From Rhodobacteraceae bacterium S2214 (GTDB taxonomy: Bacteria > Pseudomonadota > Alphaproteobacteria > Rhodobacterales > Rhodobacteraceae), in the NCBI GenBank assembly GCA_025141675.1, contig CP081161.1:2969001-3033000 (forward strand): 64,000 nt of DNA, in the 5' to 3' direction. Positions 36,220-45,032 of the stretch are shown here, one piece after another. Positions within the stretch are counted from its first letter, which is position 1. Every line of letters starts with the position of its first letter. A program made the translations under genes and the position numbers. A model generated the notes under the pieces. That model made no database searches, was not told the origin of the DNA, and saw only the letters and a list, made by a program, of their open reading frames with translations.

Positions 36220-37512
36220 ATGCGTATTTTCAAGCTCCTTTGCCTCATCCTGCTGTTTGCAGGTCCTGTTGCGGCACAAAACGACGGCGGTACAATTGCC
36301 GCGATCAACACTGACCAGAATGATGCGGATATAGCGATCCGTATTCGCGATATCCTGACTGAACTTGGCAACTACGACGATATTACTGTCACTGTATCGG
36401 AAGGCATCGTGACATTCCGCGGCACCGCGACGTCGTCTCTGGAAGCATCCGAACTTGGCGATCTCGCCAATCGCGTGGAAGGTGTTGTCGCGGTCAAAAA
36501 CGAGGTGACCGAAACTGCGGATATTGCCCGCAGACTTGACCCCGCCATCGCGCGTTTCAAGGCGCGTATTGAACAATTCATGACGTTCTTGCCGCTCGCG
36601 CTGATTGCTGCCGTGGCCGGTGCCTTGATCGTTTGGATCGGCCTGCGCATTGCCCGCGCCCGCCAGCCTTGGGAACGCTTGGCCCCTAACCTGTTCATCG
36701 CAGAGCTTTACCGCCAAATCGTCCGCATCGTGTTTGTCATCGGTGCTTTGGTGATTGCTTTGGACATTCTGAATGCCACTGCGCTTTTGTCGACGATCCT
36801 TGGTGCGGCGGGTATCATCGGCCTCGCGCTCGGTTTTGCTGTCCGTGACACTGTTGAAAATTTCATTGCATCGGTGATGCTCTCGATCCGTCAACCTTTT
36901 CGCCCAAACGACACGGTTGAGATCAACGGCGATCAAGGCAAAGTCATTCGCCTGACCAGCCGCGCGACGATTCTGTTGTCATTCGATGGCAACCACATTC
37001 GCATTCCCAACGCGACCGTGTTTAAGAGCCGGATCATCAATTACAGCCAACACGCGGAACGCCGTTTTATGTTTTCGCTGCTGATTGATCGGGACTCTGA
37101 CCTTGGGGCCGCCCGCGCTTTGGTCGAAACGACAGTGCAGAAACTGCCGTTTGTTTTGGAACATCCAGCCGCGGCCACATGGATCGACACGTTTGAGACG
37201 TCGGGTGCCAGCCTTGTCATCACGGGGTGGGTTGATCAGAATGAGACCTCGATCGTTTTGGCCAAAGGTGAGGCTATCCGCCAAGTAAAACAAGCCTTAT
37301 CTGACGCAAGTGTCGCCATGACCGACAGTTCGCAAGTGGTTGTACTGGACCGGAAATCGCAGGCTGAAGCGATGGCCGTTGCCCCGCAAGAAGCGCCTGA
37401 AGTTGCCCCAGTCACCCCCGCAACAGACAGCGATCTGGACCGCATCATCGACGCAGAAAGAGAAGCCGAAAGCAGCGAAGACCTGCTGCGGGACGACGCG
37501 CTAAAAGAATAG
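36220..37512 (+). CDS. MscS-family mechanosensitive channel with N-terminal BON domain
   Basis: A 430-aa inner-membrane channel protecting against hypo-osmotic shock. A signal peptide (residues 1-19, ending VAAQ) is followed by a periplasmic BON domain (about 35-100, with ITVTVSEGIVTFRG). Three helices follow (about 117-140, 160-180, 187-210); the last is the glycine/alanine-rich pore helix (LGAAGIIGLALGFAVRDTVENF). The cytoplasmic MscS beta-domain (FRPNDTVEING) comes next. The C-terminal 50 residues are acidic and Pro/Ala-rich. BON plus MscS is a recurring fusion; the BON domain may contact lipid or the cell wall. Confidence 0.9.
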   Translation: MRIFKLLCLILLFAGPVAAQNDGGTIAAINTDQNDADIAIRIRDILTELGNYDDITVTVSEGIVTFRGTATSSLEASELGDLANRVEGVVAVKNEVTETADIARRLDPAIARFKARIEQFMTFLPLALIAAVAGALIVWIGLRIARARQPWERLAPNLFIAELYRQIVRIVFVIGALVIALDILNATALLSTILGAAGIIGLALGFAVRDTVENFIASVMLSIRQPFRPNDTVEINGDQGKVIRLTSRATILLSFDGNHIRIPNATVFKSRIINYSQHAERRFMFSLLIDRDSDLGAARALVETTVQKLPFVLEHPAAATWIDTFETSGASLVITGWVDQNETSIVLAKGEAIRQVKQALSDASVAMTDSSQVVVLDRKSQAEAMAVAPQEAPEVAPVTPATDSDLDRIIDAEREAESSEDLLRDDALKE

Positions 37513-37533
37513 CACTTTTTCTGTTTGAGGGGC

Positions 37534-37562
37534 TTGAAGCCGCTGCAGCTTCGTCGTAAATA
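37534..37562 (+). promoter_or_regulatory. Sigma-70 promoter of tRNA-Gln
   Basis: TTGAAG (37534-37539) and TAAATA (37557-37562) with a 17-bp spacer, 12 bases upstream of the mature tRNA 5' end. Confidence 0.65.
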
Positions 37563-37574
37563 CCGCTTCGTTGA

Positions 37575-37649
37575 TGGGGTGTAGCCAAGTGGTAAGGCAA
37601 CGCTTTTTGGTAGCGTGCACCGTAGGTTCGAATCCTACCACCCCAGCCA
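37575..37649 (+). tRNA. tRNA-Gln (anticodon TTG), CCA encoded
   Basis: The 75-nt sequence folds as a tRNA. The acceptor TGGGGTG pairs with CACCCCA, the discriminator is G, and CCA is encoded at 37647-37649. The anticodon arm ACGCT-TTTTGGT-AGCGT gives anticodon TTG, and the T-loop is GGTTCGAATCC. The 3' end marks the left boundary of an accessory region, and a similar 3'-end sequence recurs inverted near 45770. Confidence 0.96.
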
Positions 37650-37898
37650 ACACCTTCCCTCCAGTAGAATAAGAGACAACGAGGCACTCTGTCGTCCAGA
37701 ATGCCCCGAAAAGTGCCCCACGGGTTCAACGGGTGCCTGTGGGCGGGCCTCTGCCACCGTCCTAGAGCAGTTACTTGCCCCCGGATACCATTGGTCTGAG
37801 TATTGAAATCGGAGGTTAGGCATAGGGATAAGTAATGAAAGGGGAGGTAAGGGAAATGAAACACCACCTATTCTATTCATCTCCCCCCCAAACCCTTC
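37650..37898 (+). repeat. Island-end repeat, copy 1 (abuts tRNA-Gln)
   Basis: A non-coding stretch carrying AACACCTTCC, GAATAAGAGACAACGAGGC, ATGCCCCGAAAAGTGCCCC and GGGCGGGCCTCTGCCAC blocks. The same blocks occur inverted at 45.4-45.78 kb and, in part, in direct orientation at 53.8-53.9 kb. Homology with the inverted copy continues into the 3' end of the polymerase-like gene. Copy 1 lacks a segment of roughly 110 bases (CGTGGTCAGTCCCGTTCGCC ...) found in the other two. Confidence 0.8.
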
Positions 37899-39422
37899 CT
37901 ACCCAGCAGATGCTTCCAGGTAGGCTACCCTCTCGTTGAACAGCCGCTGGCGTGACGCTGACTGGCGGCTACGGTCTCTGTGTCTGAAGGCGATGTAGTC
38001 CTCCAGGTACTCGGGGGACTGCTGTTCTGTTTCATCCAGCCCCATGTAGTTCCAAGACACAGCAACACGGCAACCGATGACCTCGCGGGTTGCTTCATAC
38101 ATGACCTGCTTCAGATATCCGGCCAGACCATAATCTACGATGAAACTGTCATGGATACACAAGACCGGTATTCCTTCCTGGGTTAGTCGATTGATCACAT
38201 AGCTCGCGATTTGACTATCGGTGTTCATCAGACGGATGCCTCGATCAGCGCAGAGATCACCCGCCAAGTGCGGATGCTGTTCAGCAAAGGCGTCAAGAAC
38301 AACAAGTAAGTCCTGGTTCTTCATTGTCTTAGCTGTCGAGCCAACAGGACAGCCCTGCCGGAAAGCCTGGCAAGCAGTCGTCCTGTCCTTCGCGTTCAGA
38401 GCCACAAGGATCAACCTCTTCACAAGCTTGCGCTGTTCCCTTGGCATTGTGTCGGGAAACAAGCCTTCGGCCAGCTCGTAAGGATCACCAGTGGTCGGCT
38501 GTCCGTGGCCCGCATTCAGGATCGCGATGTGCAGGGCTTGATAATCGACCTCCACTGTTGGTCGCCCGTTGATATGCACTCGCTTGCGAAACTCAGAACC
38601 AACCTGTTGCCACCAGCCTCCGAAGTAGCGACCACCACAGGTCCAGTCCTCGCGATTGAAGACCCGGCGAACCTGGTTTTCGAGGGTGCAGACCGGAACA
38701 CGTACAATCTCTCCGGCTCTTGGGCCCAGTTTGATCGGTCGCTCCAGGTGAGTAGCAACCTGGTCAGGAACATCGATGAAGGTTCGGGATAACAGGTGGT
38801 TGTAGGCCCGTACCTCCTCTCTCATTCGGTTTGTATCGTCTGTGTCTTCGTACTCGACCTCTCGGGCGGTCCTACGATCGTCGTGCATAATGATGACCTC
38901 CTTTTCCGGGTAGCTGTGGATGTGCTGCAGCCCAAAGTGTGCCTCACGAAACATCACCCTGAGGGGTTCAGCCGCGATGATCCGAGCAGTGCGATTAGTT
39001 GGAGCGCCAGGGCCTGAGTAGCTGCCCTTGGCGAGCTCAATGAGACCTTGATCAGCCAATTGGTGAACCAGCGAAGGAACAACCCGGGACAAGTGCAAGG
39101 CATTGTATCTCGACTTCGTGTTCCATGCTGTGTTCGACAGGTGAACGCCAATGCTCAGACCCGGATCAGTCTTCCAGGCCACGTACAGGTCCAAGATGAG
39201 GACGCGTAACTGCTGCCGATAGTCTGCCTTGGGCTTAGCGCCACCCTTTCGGGTAACTGTAGTGAAATCTGCCGCGAAGTTTGCGGTCCAGATAGCCTCG
39301 ACCAAGTTCCCAATCTCGGAATGCTCCGAAAATACATGTACGTCGAGGGGCCTGGAGTACGAGGGAGCGATCAAGCTGGCAGCATTGGTGATCGAGTTGT
39401 TTACGTTGGTGTTTAGATCCAT
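37899..39422 (-). CDS. Island protein with single-subunit polymerase-like palm motifs
   Basis: The 507-aa protein looks like mobile-element proteins usually labelled hypothetical. An N-terminal half (about 70-160) reads as a winged-helix region. The C-terminal half carries, in PolA/T7-RNA-polymerase order, a motif-A-like EVDYQALHIAIL (Asp293), a motif-B-like Arg/Lys helix (RKLVKRLILVALNA, Arg331 and Lys335), a TDSQIA segment (401-406) and a motif-C-like CIHDSFIVD (His424-Asp425-Ser426), as in T7 RNA polymerase. A replication or priming role is inferred only. The start ATG lies 13 bases after AAGGAAAG, a weak spacing. It transcribes towards tRNA-Gln, and its last 67-76 codons are duplicated at 45.18-45.41 kb. 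Confidence 0.6.
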   Translation of the reverse strand: MDLNTNVNNSITNAASLIAPSYSRPLDVHVFSEHSEIGNLVEAIWTANFAADFTTVTRKGGAKPKADYRQQLRVLILDLYVAWKTDPGLSIGVHLSNTAWNTKSRYNALHLSRVVPSLVHQLADQGLIELAKGSYSGPGAPTNRTARIIAAEPLRVMFREAHFGLQHIHSYPEKEVIIMHDDRRTAREVEYEDTDDTNRMREEVRAYNHLLSRTFIDVPDQVATHLERPIKLGPRAGEIVRVPVCTLENQVRRVFNREDWTCGGRYFGGWWQQVGSEFRKRVHINGRPTVEVDYQALHIAILNAGHGQPTTGDPYELAEGLFPDTMPREQRKLVKRLILVALNAKDRTTACQAFRQGCPVGSTAKTMKNQDLLVVLDAFAEQHPHLAGDLCADRGIRLMNTDSQIASYVINRLTQEGIPVLCIHDSFIVDYGLAGYLKQVMYEATREVIGCRVAVSWNYMGLDETEQQSPEYLEDYIAFRHRDRSRQSASRQRLFNERVAYLEASAG

Positions 39423-39999
39423 AGCTCATGTCTTTCCTTTTTCATCTCTCTGGGCCCAAGAGGAAACCCTCCTGGACGGAAGGCTGAACGGCAGACCACA
39501 AGGCAAAGCCCAGCAGATACAACCCGACAGCCGATTAAGTTTGGGGATGAAAAAAGGGGGACAGCAGCAGCGTTGGTGCCGCGCTAAAAAGACGTTCCCA
39601 CGTCACGTCCGGCTTTCTTCGGATTACCTGTCTAAGGATAGTTGTGGCGGAATGCAAGGCAAACTGCAGTGCCCGACCTCCATTGCTCTCATGTCGCAAA
39701 CATGGCGTTCGCACAGCGCCTAGTACGAACAGGCCGTTGGCCATTGCAGCAGACAGTAGTCGTTTGCGCAAATTGCAGCGAATGACGGCTTGGAGCCCGA
39801 CTCGGCCATTGTGATATTGTGCTGCGTGCGCTCGCAGCGTGAAAAATGCGGCATCAGCGAAAAAATTCATGCTGCAGCACAGCGGACCAACCGGCCATTT
39901 GTGGATGTCGCAGCATAGGTAAGGCGTCGAATTTACGGGTTGCGGACTTAGTGTGCTTTCGCACCATTTGTTCCAAGGTCTGCTTTAAAGTGACAATTG
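39423..39999. other. Gene-free stretch between the polymerase-like gene and the ECF41 operon
   Basis: I see no supported gene in these 577 bases on either strand; the open frames lack ribosome binding sites and family character. It probably contains the promoter of the minus-strand polymerase-like gene near 39430-39500. Confidence 0.5.
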
Positions 40000-40001
40000 G
40001 A

Positions 40002-40028
40002 TGTCACAAAAGTTCCGGCCGGATCGTC
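40002..40028 (+). promoter_or_regulatory. ECF41-type promoter
   Basis: TGTCACA (40002-40008), a 16-base spacer and CGTC (40025-40028) match the published ECF41 target pattern TGTCACA-n16-CGTC. The site lies 31 bases upstream of the first gene of an operon that ends with an ECF41 sigma factor gene, implying autoregulation. Confidence 0.82.
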
Positions 40029-40059
40029 ATATCTCTGAAACCAAATGTTTGGAGGTGTG

Positions 40060-40446
40060 ATGAAAAAGAAAATTTTATTGGGCGTTGGTGGACTGTCTTT
40101 GATGACTGCTGTCTATATTGGGTTTGCCACGCAGCATTGGTATGACAACGTCCCAGGCGTTGTGTCGACTGGCCCGCTCAATTTTCATTTTGCACTGGAT
40201 GTCGCGCTTGCCTATTTGATGAGTGGTGGAGCATTGCTTTGGGCTGGCCTCAAAGGCGATAGATCCGCTGGAATTTGTGGGGCGGGATGGCTTGTCTTGC
40301 ATGCTTTGCTTCACATCTGGATGTGGATGCACCGGGGTATTCCTCTCGACATCGTTGCGCTTGCGAACCTGCTTGGCATTCAAGTGCCAGCTTTCCTCGC
40401 GCTCTTCGCGGCAATCAATATTAAAACGGGAGGGAAACACTCATGA
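40060..40446 (+). CDS. Small polytopic membrane protein of the ECF41 operon
   Basis: A 128-aa protein with four hydrophobic helices (about residues 4-23, 44-62, 70-88, 95-118) and several His/Trp residues near membrane faces (FHF, HALLHIWMWMH). I do not recognise a named family beyond small four-helix membrane proteins. The ATG follows GGAGGTGTG, an ideal ribosome binding site, and a consensus ECF41 promoter lies just upstream. It overlaps the AhpD-like gene by four bases, so it is translated with it. It may be an anchor or redox partner for the AhpD-like protein; that is inference. Confidence 0.7.
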   Translation: MKKKILLGVGGLSLMTAVYIGFATQHWYDNVPGVVSTGPLNFHFALDVALAYLMSGGALLWAGLKGDRSAGICGAGWLVLHALLHIWMWMHRGIPLDIVALANLLGIQVPAFLALFAAINIKTGGKHS

Positions 40447-40985
40447 TCCGGTATTTTTTGAAGATGGGTATGCGGCAATTCGCAAAACGTTACGACTATG
40501 ACACCAGTTATATGTCTCACGTCGTTGAAACGTCTACGCCGGCTGGTGTGCGGCTGTCACTGCTCCCCCTGTATAGTCAGTTTCGAGGCCCTAAGGCGGC
40601 ACAAGACGTTTGGGCGGGCGCTATGCTGGGGTCGACACAGGAAGGCGATTGTGGGCCATGTGTGCAGCTCGTCGTCGATATGGCGCTTGAGGTGGCGGTT
40701 CCAAAAGATCAGCTTGTCCTTTGTCTAAAGGGTGAGGCGGCCGCCGCAGGCGATGTCGGGCTTGGGTTTCGGTTTGCCCAAGCCGCTATTGCGAATGCGC
40801 ATGAACTGGAAGACCTTAGGGCCGAAATCGACAGGCGGTTCGGCCCGGCCGCCGTCACGGCTGCTTCTTTCGCCGCATCCAGTGGGCGGATCTATCCGGT
40901 CTTGAAACGTGGGTTGGGCTTTGGCCAAACCTGTAGCAGTGTTCAGATTAATCATGAAACAATACAGGTTCCATCGCGCGCATGA
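40443..40985 (+). CDS. Carboxymuconolactone-decarboxylase/AhpD-like protein
   Basis: A 180-aa helical protein with the AhpD-type redox motif CGPC (Cys70-Cys73) in EGDCGPCVQLVVDMAL, the place where AhpD has CxxC followed by a helix. Members act as peroxidase reductants or decarboxylases; true carboxymuconolactone decarboxylases lack this CxxC. Genes of this family are the classic neighbour and target of ECF41 sigma factors. It overlaps the membrane protein gene upstream and the sigma factor gene downstream by four bases each (ATGA). Confidence 0.82.
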   Translation: MIRYFLKMGMRQFAKRYDYDTSYMSHVVETSTPAGVRLSLLPLYSQFRGPKAAQDVWAGAMLGSTQEGDCGPCVQLVVDMALEVAVPKDQLVLCLKGEAAAAGDVGLGFRFAQAAIANAHELEDLRAEIDRRFGPAAVTAASFAASSGRIYPVLKRGLGFGQTCSSVQINHETIQVPSRA

Positions 40986-41857
40986 ACATGGTTGCAAACA
41001 TATTTGAAGCCGAACGGAGCAAGCTGATGTCGCTGTGCTACCGCATGCTTGGCGAACGTGCCGGAGCGGAAGACGTGGTTCAGGACACTTGGTTAAAGTG
41101 GGCCGCCGCCGACATTGACAATATCGACAATCCTGCGGCTTGGTTACGCAGGGTCGCCACAAATATTGCAATCGACACCTTACGATCCGCCCATCGTCAA
41201 CGCGAAATCTATGTCGGTCCGTGGCTGCCCGAGCCCCTTATTCAATCGGAACCCCAAGAGCCCGAATACCACTTTGAATTGGCGCAAGAATGCGAATTGG
41301 CATTGCTTTGGGCCATGGAACGTCTCACCGAAAAAGAACGTGCAGCATTTATTCTCAGGGAGGCGTTCGACGCCAGCTATTCGGAGCTCGCTGCCACTCT
41401 TGGAACAACGCAAGCGGCCTGCCGTCAACTTGTCAGCAGGTCGCAAAAGAAGTTGCAGGACTCTGGTCCCCGTTTCGATGCGACGCCTGAAGAGGTCGCG
41501 GACCTAAGCCAGCGCTTCTTCATGGCAATCATTGCGGAGGACTTTGATGCCGCGTTGTCGCTTCTTACGCCCGACGCGGTTGCGATTGCGGATGGTGGAG
41601 CCAAGAAACGCGCAGCGCGGCGTCCTTTGTGCGGTGGTCCCGAGATTGTGCAGGTGTTCCGAGCATTGTACAAAAAAGCGAAGGATGAACAGGGTTGGAC
41701 GAGCCAAATGTCGATGGTGAATGCCAAGCCCGCTCTGCTGCGTTTCCACTTGGACCAATTGGATTCCGTCACAACTCTCGCCCCAGATCGAAGTGGGAAG
41801 ATTGCGTGGATATATATCATGCGAAATCCGGACAAGCTTGATTTGGTCGAACTTTAA
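40982..41857 (+). CDS. RNA polymerase sigma factor, ECF41 group
   Basis: A 291-aa extracytoplasmic-function sigma factor. Sigma-2 spans about 10-75 (AEDVVQDTWLKW), sigma-4 about 105-160 (YSELAATLGTTQAACRQLVSR), and a C-terminal SnoaL-like domain about 165-285. The three group hallmarks are readable: WLPEPL in the linker (81-86), DGGAKKRAA in the SnoaL domain and NPDKL near the C-terminus. In ECF41 factors the extension controls activity in place of an anti-sigma factor. The operon has its own ECF41-type promoter, so it is probably autoregulated. The inducing signal is unknown. Confidence 0.93.
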   Translation: MNMVANIFEAERSKLMSLCYRMLGERAGAEDVVQDTWLKWAAADIDNIDNPAAWLRRVATNIAIDTLRSAHRQREIYVGPWLPEPLIQSEPQEPEYHFELAQECELALLWAMERLTEKERAAFILREAFDASYSELAATLGTTQAACRQLVSRSQKKLQDSGPRFDATPEEVADLSQRFFMAIIAEDFDAALSLLTPDAVAIADGGAKKRAARRPLCGGPEIVQVFRALYKKAKDEQGWTSQMSMVNAKPALLRFHLDQLDSVTTLAPDRSGKIAWIYIMRNPDKLDLVEL

Positions 41858-42043
41858 GTTCGCCAAAGCCGACATTCGCCGAATCGCGGAGATCCGGTAA
41901 AGAGGGCTCATCGCCGCCCAATGCATTTGCAGAAACATCGCCTGCCAGCGACTTCGGACACCAGCCGTTCAACAGGATGCTATGCTCTTGTTGCCAGCGC
42001 TGTGCTGATGTCTGGGTTTGGAGGGAGGATTGGAGGGCATATC

Positions 42044-42676
42044 ATGCCAAGAGTACAACTCCCCGCAGTCACCCCAAAACACAAAGCATGGAACAAAGGG
42101 CGGATCATAGGTCAGAAACGACCGCTGCTTCCCAAACAAGTGTGGGCCATACGTGCCCGGCTCGAACATGCAGGTTATCTTCGCGACCTTGCGCTGTTTA
42201 ACGTCGCAATTGATAGCAAGTTGCGTGGTTGCGATCTGGTCACTCTCGCCGTCACGGATTTGGTTAAGGAGGATCGCGTGCGTGAACGGGTGTCAGTGAT
42301 CCAAAGCAAAACCAAGAAGCCAGTTCAGTTTGAACTGACTGAAAACACGAGGGATAGCGTCATTGCATGGGCAATATCACCCGAGATGATCGGATGTCGC
42401 TTTATATTCCCGAGCCGCTTTCATGACCGCCCGCATATCTCAACACGTCAATATGGTCGACTTGTGCGAGACTGGGTGACCGCGATTGGCCTGGAACCCA
42501 GCGGATACGGTACACACTCGATGCGTCGAACCAAAGCTGCCTAGATTTACCGCAAGACGGGGAACCTCCGCGCCGTGCAGCTTTTGCTTGGCCACACGAA
42601 GTTAGATAGCACGGTGCGTTATCTGGGCGTTGAGCTGGAAGATGCGCTAAGCATAGCAGAACGGATCGACATCTGA
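42044..42676 (+). pseudogene. Tyrosine recombinase (phage-type integrase) with internal stop
   Basis: The frame encodes a 210-codon integrase-like protein beginning MPRVQLPAVTP, with a central KLRGCDLVTLAV region (catalytic Arg) and a late GTHSMRRTKAA block. A TAG at 42542-42544 interrupts it; the same frame continues with IYRKTGNLRAVQLLLGHT and RYLGVELEDA, carrying the His and Tyr of the active site. Homologues usually read AAQIYRKTGN at this place, so a single CAG-to-TAG change explains it. It is unlikely to be active unless the stop is read through. It lies between the ECF41 operon and KtrAB. Confidence 0.85.
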
Positions 42677-42901
42677 ACGTCGTTGGCGGGCGGTTGCTGC
42701 CGTTCGCCAACCAAGAACGGACCTAGGAATTTCATGCCACGGTCGGCAGTAGCGAGCCCCTTTTATCGGACGCTGCGAGCTGCACGAATGTCCGTTCTCG
42801 TGTGCCTGACCTAGGCATTCAACTACACTTTCATTTTTTAACTGAGTTTTGTGAACATCCAAACCTGGCAAATGTTCGCAGAGCATAGGACTGCCAACCT
42901 T

Positions 42902-44251
42902 CTACCCCAAATAGATTTGACCGGATGGATATTTCACACGTGGGACACTACGGGTTGCGAGGAAAAACCCGATGGCGAGCGGACCGACGCGGCCAAGAAA
43001 CATCACAAAAATGATAACAGCGCGGCCAAACCCGTCCAGCTCACCCGTCGCACCACGCGACAGGCCGACGGTGCCGAATGCAGATGTCACCTCGAATGCC
43101 AGATCCATGAAATCGCCGTCATGGCTGATCGAAACGATGAAAATGCCGGTCAGCACGAGCAACATGGATATTGTCGTCAGAGCCATGACTTTCATGACTT
43201 CCTCCATACCGATGGAGCGGCCAAAGGCATTAAGCACCGTTCGCCTGCGGAAAAAGGCCACTGTTGCCAGCAGCAGAACGGCCAGCGTGGTCACCTTGAT
43301 CCCGCCAGCCGTAGACGTGCTCCCGCCGCCGACGACCATCAGCGTCATCGTGAGCAAGGTTGAGCTGTCATGCATGCCGGCGGTGTTGATGGTATTGAAA
43401 CCGGCAGTGCGGGGTGTCACCCCTTGAAACCAGCTCGCCCACAGTTTTTCGCCTGTGGTGAGCGTTCCGAGCGTTTCGGGATTGGACCATTCCAGCAGAC
43501 CAAACGCGATGCTGCCCCAGAGGATCAGTATAAGCGTGCCCACAAGCATCAGCTTTGTATGTAGCGTCAGCCGTGTCCAGTTTCGTTTCTGATAGATATC
43601 GCCCAGCACGATGAAACCGATGCCGCCAAAGATAAATAGTAGCGGGATTACAATGTTGATGACCGGATTGCCGACCCATTGTGAAAGGCTGTCAGGATGC
43701 AGGGCGAAGCCTGCATTGTTGAACGCGGAGATCGAATGGAACACGGCCTGCCATATTCCGTTCCAGCCGTATTGCGGTATGAATACGAACGCGAGCAGGA
43801 TGGCGCCAACGGTCTGACAGACCAGTGCAATGACAAGGATGATCCGCACCAGAACCGTCAGATTGGACAATGACGTCTCGTTCATTTCCTCACGCAGGAT
43901 CATACGTTGCGGCATGCCGACCTGAATGCCGAGGGCGCCCAGAACCAGAACGGCAGTTGTCATCAAACCAAGCCCGCCAAGCTGGATCAGGATAGCGATT
44001 ACCGCTTGGCCGAAACCGGTAAAGGCAGCGCCCGTATCGGCCAGCACCAGACCCGTCACCGTCACGGCAGAAGTTGAGGTGAAAATTGCCTCGCTAAACC
44101 CGATGTCGCCCTTGTGCGAAATCGGCAGCCACAGGATCAAACCGCCGATGATGATAAACGTAATGTAGAACAGCACCAGCATGGCGGGTGGCGACAGGCG
44201 TATCGTCTTCGTTGACCGCAGGTAGCGCATGATCCGGCGTGCCACGCTCAA
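42902..44251 (-). CDS. ktrB: Potassium uptake channel subunit KtrB (TrkH/KtrB family)
   Basis: A 449-aa polytopic K+ (or Na+-dependent K+) channel subunit with four M1-P-M2 repeats. The filter loops are readable: SAVTVTGL, SAFNNAGF, TPRTAGFNT and SAFGTVGLS, each with the filter glycine. Length and the glycine-rich gate segment (GGGSTSTAGGIKV) fit KtrB rather than the longer TrkH. The ATG overlaps the ktrA stop as ATGA. Both sides of the ktrAB pair are flanked by recombinase or repeat remnants, so it looks like island cargo. Confidence 0.92.
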   Translation of the reverse strand: MSVARRIMRYLRSTKTIRLSPPAMLVLFYITFIIIGGLILWLPISHKGDIGFSEAIFTSTSAVTVTGLVLADTGAAFTGFGQAVIAILIQLGGLGLMTTAVLVLGALGIQVGMPQRMILREEMNETSLSNLTVLVRIILVIALVCQTVGAILLAFVFIPQYGWNGIWQAVFHSISAFNNAGFALHPDSLSQWVGNPVINIVIPLLFIFGGIGFIVLGDIYQKRNWTRLTLHTKLMLVGTLILILWGSIAFGLLEWSNPETLGTLTTGEKLWASWFQGVTPRTAGFNTINTAGMHDSSTLLTMTLMVVGGGSTSTAGGIKVTTLAVLLLATVAFFRRRTVLNAFGRSIGMEEVMKVMALTTISMLLVLTGIFIVSISHDGDFMDLAFEVTSAFGTVGLSRGATGELDGFGRAVIIFVMFLGRVGPLAIGFFLATRSVPRVKYPSGQIYLG

Positions 44252-44913
44252 AGGCTTCCGGCAAAATCGCGCAGGTCCTTGCGCTGGCCCAGCAACAACA
44301 GTAAATCGTCACGTTCCAACCGGCATTCCTGCCCATCCATACCGATAAACTCGGTGCCCCGCATGACGCCGATACAACGGAGGTTGAAGTCAGCTTTGTG
44401 CTTGAGATGAGCCAGTGATTTTCCTTCAAGAGCCTCTGGAATACGGAAGTTCACAACGTGATAACCATTTCCAAGGCTTACGTAGTCGCGCACCAGCGGA
44501 TTGTGCAAAACCTGCGCAATATGTTGCCCGACCTCAACCTCGGGATGGACAATGCGGTCTACCCCGAGCTTGCTGAGAATGCGGTGGTGGGTCTTGGTCG
44601 TCGCCTTCGCCCATACAATTGGCACACCAATCAGTTTGAGATTGATGGCGGACAGAATGCTTGCTTCGAGGTCTGACCCCATGGCCACCAGACCAACCGC
44701 ACAGTCGGCAAGTCCGGCTTCGCGCAGTGCAGCGTCATCTCGGGCGTCCAGAATCATAGTCTGAGACAGCGTTTCTGCATGCCGCGCAACCCGAGCTTCA
44801 TCGATATCGATGCCGATCACATGGTTACCAAAGCGCTGCAATTCGGTCGCGACTGTGCTACCGAAATTTCCCAGCCCAATGACACCGAATGTGCGGCTGC
44901 TGTATTTGGCCAT
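44248..44913 (-). CDS. ktrA: Potassium channel regulatory subunit KtrA (RCK domains)
   Basis: A 221-aa cytoplasmic gating ring protein with an N-terminal RCK_N Rossmann domain (GLGNFGS nucleotide loop near residue 12, acidic IDIDEAR end of strand 2) and a C-terminal RCK_C domain (GKSLAHLKHKADFNL). It binds ATP/ADP or NAD(H) to gate KtrB. I use the ATG at 44913 (MAKYSSRTFGVIGLG); 15 codons upstream are open but precede the domain and have no better ribosome binding site. Confidence 0.92.
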   Translation of the reverse strand: MAKYSSRTFGVIGLGNFGSTVATELQRFGNHVIGIDIDEARVARHAETLSQTMILDARDDAALREAGLADCAVGLVAMGSDLEASILSAINLKLIGVPIVWAKATTKTHHRILSKLGVDRIVHPEVEVGQHIAQVLHNPLVRDYVSLGNGYHVVNFRIPEALEGKSLAHLKHKADFNLRCIGVMRGTEFIGMDGQECRLERDDLLLLLGQRKDLRDFAGSL

Positions 44914-45032
44914 GTTGCTAACCCGATTAAGATTTGTAAGACGGAACAGATTTAACATTTACCTGATAAGACCGCCCTCAACACCCTAAAAAGCGCGCCA
45001 CCGATGCAATTTCGCTGTCGGCTTTTTTGTTC

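Noticed and set aside
36142..36936. 264-codon minus-strand frame
   Set aside because: It is opposite the BON-MscS channel gene, which has a clear signal peptide and domains; the shadow product is Arg/His/Asp-rich without motifs.
39846..40145. 99-codon plus-strand frame before the ECF41 operon
   Set aside because: It overlaps the promoter and the first gene in another frame and has no ribosome binding site or family features.
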